NCBI GenBank assembly: GCA_000309865.1
Contig: AMGN01000033.1
Span: forward strand, 1 to 64,000
Length of the DNA stretch: 64,000 nt
Direction of reading: 5' to 3'
Source: Methanobacterium sp. Maddingley MBC34
GTDB taxonomy: Archaea > Methanobacteriota > Methanobacteria > Methanobacteriales > Methanobacteriaceae
Shown here: piece by piece, positions 12,474 to 22,888 of the stretch
Position numbering within the stretch: the first letter of the stretch is position 1
Layout: each line of letters starts with the position of its first letter
Notes under the pieces: model-generated
What the model was told of the DNA's origin: nothing
Seen by the model: the letters and a program-made list of their open reading frames with translations, nothing else
Database searches by the model: none
Program-made: the position numbers and the translations under genes

Positions 12474-12752
12474 ATGGTTAGGGAGTTTGATGATATAGAA
12501 ATTACAATTCTTCTAAATTTGTATAAGGGGGGTTATATTAATAAACGACACACCCCTATGAGGAATGCTATTAAAGGAATTTCTAGTGATAAATTAGGTG
12601 AAGCTAAAAAATTGATTAAAAACCTAATAAAAGAAAGATATTTAAATCCTTACCCAACAGGCCATGATCTAGATGTTCGTATTAATCCTGCTCGATTAGA
12701 AGAAATAAAAGAAAAACCAAAATTTAAAGAAGCCATTGAAGACGATTTTTAA
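12474..12752 (+). CDS. Small winged-helix-like protein, unknown function
   Basis: A 92-aa product rich in Lys, Ile and Glu. The order EITILLNLYKGGYIN, then a helix-rich LGEAKKLIKNLIKERYLNPYP, then a short beta-like DVRINPARL resembles a small winged helix. It is divergent from the regulator at 11738-12334. No clear ribosome binding site is present, but TTATTTTTATGG could allow a leaderless start. The function is unknown. Confidence 0.5.
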   Translation: MVREFDDIEITILLNLYKGGYINKRHTPMRNAIKGISSDKLGEAKKLIKNLIKERYLNPYPTGHDLDVRINPARLEEIKEKPKFKEAIEDDF

Positions 12753-12759
12753 TCCAGTC

Positions 12760-13215
12760 CTATTTATTACCTCTCAATGCCCTTATTTTTGCTTCGTTAT
12801 CTTTCATCAAGTCCACAACCCCCGCTGGGAAGTATTCAAGGTCACGATATATTCATATCATATATTTTTAACATGTCTAGTTCGTAGGTATATTCTTCAT
12901 CCCATCCTGTTTTGAAACACAATATTAGTCATTAATTTCCTGAATTCTTCTGCTTCTTCCTGGGCTGTGAGGTTCTTTTTCCTTTAGATTACTTTCCCTT
13001 ATCAGCATCTTTCTGTGCATTTTCTCATTCCGTATGCTGGATAGATTTTTCAAGGCCACTTGGAGGTTTAGCTATATTAATCATGGTGTTAGCAATGACT
13101 TTTTTTCTTCCCCTTCTGTGATCTCAAGTATCATTGATCCTAAGTATCATCATTCCATCAAGTTCTGAAATCTTTTATTGGAGTAATAAAATCTTTTAAG
13201 TCCTCATTGAGCTGG
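12760..13215 (-). pseudogene. Heavily frameshifted gene remnant
   Basis: Read on the minus strand, protein-like pieces follow one another in different frames: QLNEDLKDFITPIKDF, then ILEITEGEEKK, VIANTMINIAKPPSGLEKS, ENAQKDADKGK, NLTAQEEAEEFRKLM and finally LEYFPAGVVDLMKDNEAK ending in TAG at 12762-12760. At least four frame changes or stops separate them. The pieces keep one direction and one order, so this is a decayed gene of roughly 150 codons. I do not recognise the family. An AQEEAEEFRKLM helix is faintly ParB-like. Confidence 0.5.
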
Positions 13216-13331
13216 TTAGTTCACATATTTAATTCCAAAAATTTGACATTTTTGGTAAGAATCAAATATAATTTAATCAAAAATTACCCTTAAATCATCA
13301 AACTACCATAACATTCACCAGGACGATTAAC

Positions 13332-13871
<540 letters not shown>

Positions 13872-13882
13872 GAAGGAGGGTG

Positions 13883-14683
<801 letters not shown>

Positions 14684-14746
14684 AATCAATTAATAAAAAT
14701 TGATTTCCATTAAAATATAATTAATAATCCATAGAAGGTTAAAGCT

Positions 14747-15871
14747 ATGAAATTTGCATGGATAATGGCCGAAGGTAATGTATGGGATAGGAAAAAACAG
14801 TTCATTACCACTGCACTTGAATCAGGGATGGACCACATTGTTGACTTCAGCGATGTGGACAATATTCGCAAACTGGGTAATGTAAAGCTCATCTCCGATA
14901 TAGAAGGCGCCGATGTGGTACTGGTTGGTCGTAACAGTGAAGGAGATGGCACCCTCATCATACCAGATGACCTCTCAGAATCCAAGGACCTGGCTGCCGT
15001 GAAAAGATTGAAAAGAAGGGATAAAAAGGTAGCAGCCTACGTGGAAATCCTCACCAAAAAACACGAAGAACTGGCCACCATACTCGGAAAAGATGCAGAT
15101 TACCTCATCCTCATGGGCAGGGACTGGAAAGTCATACCCCTGGAAAATATAATCGCCGGCCTCCAGGGTGAGAAAGTTAAAATCATCGCAGCAGTAGCAG
15201 ACTATGATGAGGCTAAACTGGCCCTGGAAACCATGGAACACGGAACCGATGGTGTCTTACTCTGCCCCCATGAAATCAACCAGATAAAAAAGGTAGCTGA
15301 GTTAATGGAGAAAATACAGAGCGAAAATTACCAGCTTAAACCAGCAACCATCACCAAGGTGGAACCAGTTGGTATTGGAGACCGGGTCTGTGTGGACACC
15401 TGCTCCATGATGCAGATAGGGGAAGGTATGCTGGTGGGATCCTACTCCCAGGGACTGTTCCTGGTGCACAGTGAGTCCATGGAAAGTGAATACGTTGCCT
15501 CACGACCTTTCCGGGTTAACGCCGGCCCAGTGCACGCCTACGTCATGACCCCGGGCAACAAAACCAAGTACCTCTCTGAACTGGAAACCGGAGATGAAGT
15601 CTTAACCGTGGACCAGAAGGGTAACAGCAAAGTAGCCATAGTGGGACGGGTTAAAATTGAAAAACGACCATTGATGCTGGTGGAAGCTGAATATGATGGA
15701 GTAGTTCTTAGAACTCTTCTTCAAAATGCAGAAACCATCCGCCTGGTCTCAGAAGATGGTAAACCTACTTCCGTGGCAGAACTGAAAGTGGGGGATAAGA
15801 TAATGATCTATCTAGACCCTAATGCCCGGCACTTTGGAATGGCCATTGAAGAGACTATTATTGAAAAGTAA
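14747..15871 (+). CDS. aroB': 3-dehydroquinate synthase II
   Basis: The 374-aa product is the archaeal dehydroquinate synthase II. It oxidatively deaminates and cyclises ADH to 3-dehydroquinate with NAD. It starts MKFAWIMAEGNVWDRKK and contains the family segments VEPVGIGDRVCVDTCSMM, GEGMLVGSYSQGLFLVHSE and RPFRVNAGPVHAYV, with a beta-rich C-terminal part. It works directly after ADH synthase. The genes are 63 bp apart and the operon ends at the hairpin at 15883. Confidence 0.95.
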   Translation: MKFAWIMAEGNVWDRKKQFITTALESGMDHIVDFSDVDNIRKLGNVKLISDIEGADVVLVGRNSEGDGTLIIPDDLSESKDLAAVKRLKRRDKKVAAYVEILTKKHEELATILGKDADYLILMGRDWKVIPLENIIAGLQGEKVKIIAAVADYDEAKLALETMEHGTDGVLLCPHEINQIKKVAELMEKIQSENYQLKPATITKVEPVGIGDRVCVDTCSMMQIGEGMLVGSYSQGLFLVHSESMESEYVASRPFRVNAGPVHAYVMTPGNKTKYLSELETGDEVLTVDQKGNSKVAIVGRVKIEKRPLMLVEAEYDGVVLRTLLQNAETIRLVSEDGKPTSVAELKVGDKIMIYLDPNARHFGMAIEETIIEK

Positions 15872-15882
15872 TCCCCAATATT

Positions 15883-15918
15883 AGGGATAAATACCTGGTT
15901 TATCCCTTAATTTTTCTA
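15883..15918 (+). terminator. Hairpin terminator after aroB'
   Basis: A perfect 9-bp stem AGGGATAAA/TTTATCCCT (15883-15891 and 15899-15907) with loop TACCTGG is followed by a T-rich tract (TTAATTTTTCT). It lies 11 bases after the aroB' stop. Confidence 0.6.
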
Positions 15919-16053
15919 TATTTTTTTATATTTCATAATTCTATCTTTTATATCAAAAGTTACCCTCCAAAAAACATAAAATTTTAATAATACTTTTTTA
16001 CATATTCGTTTTAAGTAATATGGACAAATATTTAATATTGAGGGGGTTAACCG

Positions 16054-16644
16054 ATTAATAAAAAGATTTTAGGATTAATCATTGTTTTAGTGGCTATTGT
16101 TGGTATTTATGGATTGTTTTATGCCGCAGTTACAACTATTTTGATGCCTTGGGATACAACTACGTTCGAAATGGAATTAAGCACCGTTCAGATACCAGTT
16201 AACAATGCTTCAACTATTGCTGAGATGGAAAGTGCAGCTGCAGATACGGAAAGTACATCTTCACTGAGTTATGTGTCAAAGAGTGAGAGGACGGAAGTGG
16301 CAAACATAATGCGAATAACTAACACACCTCCTCCTGGATTTTTTGATCAAATGAAAGGTTATGAGCAATTAAATTATTTCAGGATGTTAGCTTACACTTT
16401 GATATTTAGAGGAGATATTTCCAATCAGATAAAAAATATTTCAAGCACGCACAAGGAAATTTCCCGTTTGGATAATGAAACCGAATCTCTAAATCAAAAA
16501 CTGTACACTGATATGGAAAAGGGAGATAGTAAAGGATATGCAGAAGATTTAAAGAATATTGCTGATAATTTGAAACAGCAAAACATTGCTATGGAAACAT
16601 TAAAAACCCAACTTGAAAACTTAATCAACATGTTAAAAACATAA
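16054..16644 (+). CDS. Membrane-anchored helical protein, unknown function; possible ATT start
   Basis: The frame begins with a hydrophobic anchor (KKILGLIIVLVAIVGIYGLF) followed by an outside domain with Ser/Thr-rich and coiled-coil parts (about residues 110-195). The expected start (I/M)NKKILGLI would be ATT at 16054, seven bases after a GGGGG ribosome binding site. The first standard start in frame is GTG at 16090, which would cut the anchor and lies far from any binding site. The frame is closed by a stop upstream of the ATT. The function is unknown and the protein is probably a secreted or surface-anchored one. Confidence 0.55.
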   Translation: MNKKILGLIIVLVAIVGIYGLFYAAVTTILMPWDTTTFEMELSTVQIPVNNASTIAEMESAAADTESTSSLSYVSKSERTEVANIMRITNTPPPGFFDQMKGYEQLNYFRMLAYTLIFRGDISNQIKNISSTHKEISRLDNETESLNQKLYTDMEKGDSKGYAEDLKNIADNLKQQNIAMETLKTQLENLINMLKT

Positions 16645-16769
16645 ACTGACTTTTAGTAACGATCCAAAACCTGCACAGAATGTAATCAAAAAATCAACAA
16701 TAATTAAAAAACCAATTAACACTATAAATTAAACTATACAATCACAGAGTTAAAAAGGGGTTAATGTAA

Positions 16770-17708
16770 ATGTCAACATACAATGTGGAAGTCATAACAC
16801 CCTCAATTAAGGATGAACTATTAAATGAACTTAAAGGTAAGGTTAAGTTCGAAAGAAAGGCCAACATCCACGGTGCCTGTGTTAAACTCCTCACGGATAA
16901 TGAAGCGTTTAAAGAGGAATGGGAAGATAACTTTAAGTTCATGAATGAGGATATCCGTCCCCATGCCAAGATCTTCTCAACCGAAGATGGTGGAGATCTG
17001 CAGGTTTTATATGAACCTATCTCCAAAACCTGCATCATTAAAAACTGTGACTACTATGGCTGGATAAAAAGCATAGCCCTGGCAACCATTTCCGATTTTT
17101 TTGAAGAATACCATTCTGAGCACCGACGTTACTCAACCCATGGATCCGCAGTTGACTACGGCGGACATGCCATGGTCATCATCGGACCCCCAGGGACTGG
17201 TAAAACCACCTTAACCTATGGACTGCTCCAGTATGATGATTTCAATTACATATCCGATGACTGGTTCTTCACCCGACTCTTCAACAATGCAGCAGTTGTC
17301 TATTCCTCAGAAAAGAATTCATACATCAGGGATGATTTAGCCCAGGTCTGGAAGGGATTCTCCCAAGAGGTGAACCAGGTCCAGCTGGATAACCGGGGCC
17401 GGGGAATTGCCGACGTTAACACACTTTTTAAAGGGAGAGTTCGGGAAACAAGCACCCTTAAAACTGTAGTTCTCCTGGAACGGGACCCGACAAATCCTCC
17501 TTTCCGCAAACTGGATCACGCCAAAGCCCTGGATTTCATGCTTGAGAAAGATTTCTGCAACCCCCACCAGCTGGTAAGAGATGAACGTAAACTCAACATA
17601 AGAAAACACTTCTTCCATGAGTTATTCCAGGCAGTTGATGTTTACCTCTTGAACACAGTGGAAACTCCCCAGGAAAGTTTGGACAGGATAAAAAATCTTA
17701 TAATTTGA
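16770..17708 (+). CDS. P-loop kinase-like protein (HPr kinase / PEP carboxykinase-like fold)
   Basis: The 312-aa product has a Walker A motif GPPGTGKTTLTYGLL at about residues 139-153, followed by NYISDDWFFTRLF, where the Asp pair resembles the HprK/PCK-type nucleotide and metal site. A later KTVVLLERDP strand fits the same fold. The N-terminal 130 residues are a separate alpha/beta domain. Methanogens lack a sugar phosphotransferase system, so an HPr target is unlikely and the substrate is unknown. The stop codon lies inside the first of two 18-bp direct repeats. Confidence 0.6.
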   Translation: MSTYNVEVITPSIKDELLNELKGKVKFERKANIHGACVKLLTDNEAFKEEWEDNFKFMNEDIRPHAKIFSTEDGGDLQVLYEPISKTCIIKNCDYYGWIKSIALATISDFFEEYHSEHRRYSTHGSAVDYGGHAMVIIGPPGTGKTTLTYGLLQYDDFNYISDDWFFTRLFNNAAVVYSSEKNSYIRDDLAQVWKGFSQEVNQVQLDNRGRGIADVNTLFKGRVRETSTLKTVVLLERDPTNPPFRKLDHAKALDFMLEKDFCNPHQLVRDERKLNIRKHFFHELFQAVDVYLLNTVETPQESLDRIKNLII

Positions 17709-17885
17709 TATGAATCTTATAATTTGATATAAAATAGTAACAAATCTAATAATTTAATAAAATAGTAATTAATAGATTATTCTAAACTTAGATTTGAACT
17801 TATATGATGATTCAAACTTCAGATAATTCTAAAACTTAGAAAATACTTAACATTTCAGACTATCTAAAACTTAGATGATGATATT
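17694..17885. repeat. Direct repeats and spaced TCTAAAACTTAGA boxes after the kinase-like gene
   Basis: The 18-mer AATCTTATAATTTGATAT occurs at 17694-17711 and again at 17713-17730, so the gene stop codon is duplicated. Further on, near-palindromic boxes TCTAAA(A)CTTAGA occur at 17781-17792, 17828-17840 and 17873-17885, about 45 bp apart. They fill the gap before thpR. They could be slippage products or binding sites for a regulator of thpR-cca. Confidence 0.5.
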
Positions 17886-17970
17886 TAAGCTTAGAAAATT
17901 TTAAAAATTAGATGATTCTGACACTTCAAATTAACTAAAAATACTAAAAACAGCTAATCAGGTGATTTCA

Positions 17971-18519
17971 ATGAGAGCATTTATAGCAGTTGATGTGGAT
18001 AGCAGGTTATCCTATAAAATACAGAAAATACAGAAGGAACTTAAGAAAACCCGCGCCCCATTGAAGATGGTGGAACCAGAAAACCTGCACTTCACCTTCA
18101 AATTCTTCGGTGAGATTTCATCATCCCATGCAGACCAGATAATCAGTATTATGCTGGAAAAACTGGAAAAGTACCAGTCATTTCCACTGCACATTAAGGG
18201 AACTGGTGTGTTCCCTAAAATGGATTACATGCGGGTTATATGGTTGGGAATTGAAGATCCAAACCGTTTTTCTGAGCTTCAAAAAGACCTTGACCAGGAA
18301 TTTGCCAAGATGGGATTCAAAAAGGAAAAAAGTTACATACCCCACCTCACCATAGCCCGGGTGAAGGGTCCTCAAAATAAGGAACTCTTAAAAGAGAAGA
18401 TAATGGAATTAGAGTCCATTGAAATCGGTGACATGACCCTGGAAAAACTGGTTTTAAAGAAGAGTGAACTCACCCCGGTTGGTCCCATATACACCGATGT
18501 TAAGGAATTCTTCATTTAA
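17971..18519 (+). CDS. thpR: RNA 2',3'-cyclic phosphodiesterase
   Basis: The 182-aa product belongs to the 2H phosphoesterase superfamily. It carries the two HxTx signatures HFTF (about residue 41) and HLTI (about residue 129), and the LigT/ThpR-type N-terminus MRAFIAVDV. The family opens RNA 2',3'-cyclic phosphates and was first described as a 2'-5' RNA ligase. I use the ATG at 17971, preceded by AGGTGAT, rather than the GTG nine bases upstream. It sits before cca, so both act on RNA ends. Confidence 0.88.
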   Translation: MRAFIAVDVDSRLSYKIQKIQKELKKTRAPLKMVEPENLHFTFKFFGEISSSHADQIISIMLEKLEKYQSFPLHIKGTGVFPKMDYMRVIWLGIEDPNRFSELQKDLDQEFAKMGFKKEKSYIPHLTIARVKGPQNKELLKEKIMELESIEIGDMTLEKLVLKKSELTPVGPIYTDVKEFFI

Positions 18520-18632
18520 AAAGATTAATAGTAATAAATAACAGTTAAACGTTTAAATAACGATTAAATGTTCCGTTATAATAACAATCAAACAGGCAAT
18601 AAGGTTTATGAAACTACTAGAGGTAATTACAA

Positions 18633-20033
18633 GTGATTGATTTTAAACAGGTTTTAGGCGATATTGAACCCTCACCAGAAGAGGTATCAAAGGTTCATGG
18701 TTTATCAAATAAATTAATTGAAATTATAAATCTTAATGCCCATAAAGGGGGTATTGATGCAGAGGCTGTGCTTTTAGGTTCAGTGGCCAAGAACACATGG
18801 ATATCCAACGGCAATAACAGGGACGGCAAGGACTTGGATATTGATATTTTCATCAAATTCCCACTCACCACTTCTTTAGATGATCTGAAGCTTCAGGGCC
18901 TGGAACTTGCAGAAAAATGCATAAAAGAAGTTAATGGAACCTATGAAGCACGATACGCATCACACCCCTACCTCACCGGTACCATTGAAGGTTACATGGT
19001 TGATTTTGTTCCCTGTTATGATATTAAAGATTCCAGCCAACTGAAATCTGCAGTGGACCGCACACTCCTCCATACCCAGTACATCATGACTAATTTGAAA
19101 CCCAACCAGACCCAGGAGGTTCGTCTCCTGAAACGCTTCATGAAGATGGTGGGAACCTATGGTTCTGAATTCAAGGTGGGTGGATTTTCAGGATATCTTT
19201 GTGAATTACTGGTAATTCATTACGGTTCCTTCATGGATGTTCTTCACGGGGTTTTTGACCACTGGAAACCAGGTTTTGAGATTGACCTCGTGGAATACGG
19301 CACTGCCCGATTATTTAAGGATCCCCTGGTGGTGGTGGATCCCACTGATGGAAACCGGAATGTTTCCGCTGCACTTACTCTGCAGAAAATGGCTGAGTTC
19401 CGTGTGGCAGCGGGTAATTTCCTGGATGATCCTAAAACATCATATTTTTATCCTAAAACTCTCAAATTCAATCGAAAAACCATCCGGGATGAATTTAAAA
19501 ATAGGGAAACTCATTCATTCATCCTAGCCTTCCCTGCCCCAGATATTTCTGCAGATGCCCTGCACCCCCAGATCCAGAAGACTGAAAAATCGCTGGTGAA
19601 AATCACTGAAAATGAAGATTTCCTAGTTATGAGTAGTGATTCATGGAGTGATGAGGATAAAACCTGTATAATACTCATGGAAATGAATAACTGGCATCTT
19701 CCACCATTTAAAAAACATTACGGCCCCATGGTATGGGATGATGAAAATGGGAGGAGATTCCTTAAAAAGCATCCAGATTCATGGACCGAAGGTGAGCAGT
19801 GGGTTACACTAACCAAACGTGAATACCCTGATGCCCATTCCCTTATCCAGGGAACCCTCACACCAGATGGGATCAGGAATCTCAGGGTGGGCAAACATTT
19901 GAAGAAAAAAATCCTGGAAAAATACCAGCTGGTGGATGTTCTGGACCTGTTAATTGCCGAAGATGCAGATGAAGATATACTTAAATTCCTGTATTGCTAC
20001 CTGCATAAGAATGAGCTTTTAAGTAGGGATTAA
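18633..20033 (+). CDS. cca: CCA-adding enzyme (tRNA nucleotidyltransferase), archaeal class I
   Basis: The 466-aa product adds or repairs the CCA end of tRNAs. The nucleotidyltransferase signature is LLGSVAKNTW followed by DLDIDIFIKF, with catalytic Asp residues near 66-68. A third Asp lies in VDFVPCY, and the tRNA-binding central domain follows (KPNQTQEVRLLKRFMK). The length fits the archaeal class I family. The start is GTG after AGAGGT. It lies downstream of thpR with a 110-bp gap. Confidence 0.92.
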   Translation: MIDFKQVLGDIEPSPEEVSKVHGLSNKLIEIINLNAHKGGIDAEAVLLGSVAKNTWISNGNNRDGKDLDIDIFIKFPLTTSLDDLKLQGLELAEKCIKEVNGTYEARYASHPYLTGTIEGYMVDFVPCYDIKDSSQLKSAVDRTLLHTQYIMTNLKPNQTQEVRLLKRFMKMVGTYGSEFKVGGFSGYLCELLVIHYGSFMDVLHGVFDHWKPGFEIDLVEYGTARLFKDPLVVVDPTDGNRNVSAALTLQKMAEFRVAAGNFLDDPKTSYFYPKTLKFNRKTIRDEFKNRETHSFILAFPAPDISADALHPQIQKTEKSLVKITENEDFLVMSSDSWSDEDKTCIILMEMNNWHLPPFKKHYGPMVWDDENGRRFLKKHPDSWTEGEQWVTLTKREYPDAHSLIQGTLTPDGIRNLRVGKHLKKKILEKYQLVDVLDLLIAEDADEDILKFLYCYLHKNELLSRD

Positions 20034-20144
20034 AGTTAATTTGTCAATAATTTATTTTTTTTAATTTTTACTTCTTTAAATTTTATTTCATTAATTTTAA
20101 ATCAATTTTTTAAAAATAAATCCTTAACCAACACCATTCATTGG

Positions 20145-21119
20145 TTAATCCTTCCTTTCGTAAACAAATTTAGGAACAGCATCCTGGAATGGGTCAAATG
20201 TTTCCAGGTTCTTTATAAGTGTGGATTTCATACTAACACCGGAGTGTAGGGATGATGGTAATCTAAGTATTCGTTTCAGGTCAATGGAAACTTTGGCATC
20301 CACCAGTGTCAAATTAAGCGAAGCTATCCCTTTAACCAGTCTGGAATACCTCACAGGACCGATTTCTTTCCGGAACAATCCCCACTGGTCTTCAGATAAT
20401 AATTCCCTGTGTTTGATAACTGCCTTCTTAATATCCTTGCTGACTTCATCAATTTCTGTGTCGAGGTTCAGGTTCAAAAGGGCCTGTTTAACCCGTTGGG
20501 TGAATACCTGTGGGTAGCCGAAGGGTATGGTGAAGTGTTCCAGGTTGTATTTCATCCCGTGACTGGAGTATTCACTACGTGGCACATCAGAACCCACCAG
20601 ATATTTAACGATCTGGCTACGTACGTCACTGTCCATACCCATCACAATATCGTCCAGCACTCTTATATGATAACCACGACCCGAATAAACCACATAAATA
20701 TTAGAAAGCCCCAGATCACCCTTAATGGTGTCTATCAGTCCGTGGACAATGTCCTTGGCCTGTTTTAAACATATTTCACAGACATTGTCACAACCACAGG
20801 ATCTTATTGGTATGTCTTTGGCATCCACATCAAATACCAGTTCTGCTTTTATCCATCCATCCCTGCGCCGGGGTTTATGGTAGAATGCCACTGAAGAGTA
20901 GGCGGCAAAAGGTGTTCTAACCCGCATGAATTTCCTTAAATAATCTGTATTCTGGAATACACGATAACGGTCATTGGGTCCCCGGCCAATATGGTCAAAA
21001 CCGAACTCCCGTTGGGTGAGGGTTTCACGGATGAATTCAGGGACATCATTTACATCCCATTCTTCCCGGTAGTACTGACGGCGTTCATTGGGGGTGGCTG
21101 GTTTTAGATCCATAATCAA
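20145..21119 (-). CDS. priS: DNA primase small (catalytic) subunit
   Basis: The 324-aa product is the catalytic subunit of the archaeal replicative primase. It shows the metal-binding LVFDVDAKD motif (about residues 92-100), a zinc-binding CGCDNVCEICLKQ segment and SGRGYHIRVLDD, which contacts the nucleotide. It begins right at the priL stop. A TTG at 21119 sits six bases after GGGAG, and an ATG follows at 21113, so either may be the start. It is co-transcribed with priL. Confidence 0.93.
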   Translation of the reverse strand: MIMDLKPATPNERRQYYREEWDVNDVPEFIRETLTQREFGFDHIGRGPNDRYRVFQNTDYLRKFMRVRTPFAAYSSVAFYHKPRRRDGWIKAELVFDVDAKDIPIRSCGCDNVCEICLKQAKDIVHGLIDTIKGDLGLSNIYVVYSGRGYHIRVLDDIVMGMDSDVRSQIVKYLVGSDVPRSEYSSHGMKYNLEHFTIPFGYPQVFTQRVKQALLNLNLDTEIDEVSKDIKKAVIKHRELLSEDQWGLFRKEIGPVRYSRLVKGIASLNLTLVDAKVSIDLKRILRLPSSLHSGVSMKSTLIKNLETFDPFQDAVPKFVYERKD

Positions 21120-22565
21120 TCAACGCTCCCTAGAATTAGTGCCATCAGTGTTTTTATTATCATTTTTTGTAGAATTTTCAGTATCAGCAGTTGTAATATC
21201 CTTAGTATTATCACTGCTCGATTCATCACTAGAATCCGGACCTTCTTTATCTAAATTCCGTACTTCCCATATCATCCGGTTGTAATAGCTCAATGGGTTG
21301 CCTATTTTTTTGCAGACATCATCTGGCCGGCAAAGATGGGGGAGGTGCAGTTTGATCTTTTCACAACTCATGGGAGTGTACCAGGTGGTTTCACCCTCAT
21401 GTTCCATTTTCAAAGTGGAGTGCATTCCAAAACCAAGTTTGGCATTGATGTTAACCTTTTCCTGAGGTTGATCATCGAATAACGGAGGTACACATCGCTG
21501 TGCTGCCTCGTAGATCAACGGCAGAACCTCGTTTTCTGTAACTTCTAACTGAGGATCCTGATCTGAGATACGTTTGGAAATGTTCATCCTGAAAACATCG
21601 GGATACAACCTGGCGTAGGATACAAAGGGTGTCATAAAAAGTACAATTGCATCGTTCCTCCCTCCTGACTTTATACCCTCCAAAGCTTTCTTCACGCAGG
21701 GTGGGAATGCTAGAGGATTCAGTGGTCCGGCTTTCATTGGCCCTCCTCCACTCCTTCCTGAACCATAACCGTAATATTGCATTGGTTCGGCCAGTACTTC
21801 CTCCACTTCATCGGCAAGTTCCAGGAGTATGGGGTTGGGTTCCACCATTACTCGTGCCTTTTCATGAACCTGTTTAATGTAATCCTCGGTTTCCTGCATG
21901 ATCATCTTGATCATTATAAGTTCCTTAAGTTCATCCCCAATTAACAGCTGATACATGCTGCTGGGGTTACGGTGTTTTATCTTCGGCCCGAAACAGTCCA
22001 TAAAATCTTCCCTGTCCAGTATTAACTCGCCATGGTCAAGAATCAGATCAGTGAGGCGTATCTTTCGTGTGCTTAAAAGCTCCTGGAAGAATGTCCAGTG
22101 CACCCTGTCCTTTTTTAGTAGCATTTGCAGGGATTTTTCCACTATTAATCTACTTTCTTCCTCATGTAGTTTGCCTAATCTTTCCTGGATGATGTCCCCT
22201 TGCGCTTCAACCATGACTCTTGTTTCGCGTGAGTTGGGTCCGAATTTAACTCCAATAGCCTGGCAAAGAAGATAAAAAGATATAACATCGTACTTGGTTA
22301 TGGCATGATCCGAAAGAAATGCGTATCTTCTACTGTTAAATTCGCGGTCATGTTTTTTCTTTATATGCCATTCCATCCTTTTCAGGGCAAGTTCCAGATA
22401 ATTAGAGGGTATTTCCTTATCATCAACAATTTCCTGGGATGGATTGTGGGTGACTAAACTTCTAAGTTCGGGGATATCCTGAGATATGCCTTCAAAGCTG
22501 CCCAGTTCCCTTACAATGTCTTTTCCCTCGGGTGATAATGGGTTTAAAAAAGAGATGGAAACCAT
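21120..22565 (-). CDS. priL: DNA primase large subunit
   Basis: This is the regulatory subunit of primase, which binds PriS and carries an iron-sulfur cluster. Four conserved cysteines are visible in FPPCVKKAL, RCVPPLF, MSCEKIKLHLPHLC and DDVCKKIGNPLSYY. I place the start at the ATG at 22565 (MVSISFLNPLSPEG). The upstream 26 codons of the open frame look non-coding, and there is no ribosome binding site, so a leaderless transcript is possible. The last 50 residues form an odd Ser/Asp/Asn/Thr-rich hydrophilic tail. priS follows immediately. Confidence 0.92.
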   Translation of the reverse strand: MVSISFLNPLSPEGKDIVRELGSFEGISQDIPELRSLVTHNPSQEIVDDKEIPSNYLELALKRMEWHIKKKHDREFNSRRYAFLSDHAITKYDVISFYLLCQAIGVKFGPNSRETRVMVEAQGDIIQERLGKLHEEESRLIVEKSLQMLLKKDRVHWTFFQELLSTRKIRLTDLILDHGELILDREDFMDCFGPKIKHRNPSSMYQLLIGDELKELIMIKMIMQETEDYIKQVHEKARVMVEPNPILLELADEVEEVLAEPMQYYGYGSGRSGGGPMKAGPLNPLAFPPCVKKALEGIKSGGRNDAIVLFMTPFVSYARLYPDVFRMNISKRISDQDPQLEVTENEVLPLIYEAAQRCVPPLFDDQPQEKVNINAKLGFGMHSTLKMEHEGETTWYTPMSCEKIKLHLPHLCRPDDVCKKIGNPLSYYNRMIWEVRNLDKEGPDSSDESSSDNTKDITTADTENSTKNDNKNTDGTNSRER

Positions 22566-22725
22566 GATTAACTGTTGGTTACAAGGTTTTAAAAAATTTG
22601 TTGATTTGACAAAAGTCAATTGATATGTCATAGTTTTCTTCATTTATGGATAAATCAGTTAAATCATCCTTTTCCAGGGCAATGTGGAGTTGAAATCCGA
22701 GGGACTTAGGTGGGGTTGTGGCCTA

Positions 22726-22777
<52 letters not shown>

Positions 22778-22888
22778 TAACTCCAACTGAGTTTTTACCC
22801 TAAGATGGTTAATAAATATTTAAAAATAGATATCTAAGACAAAATAAACTTTATCATTCTAAACAAGGTTATTATAGGAGGAATTTCT

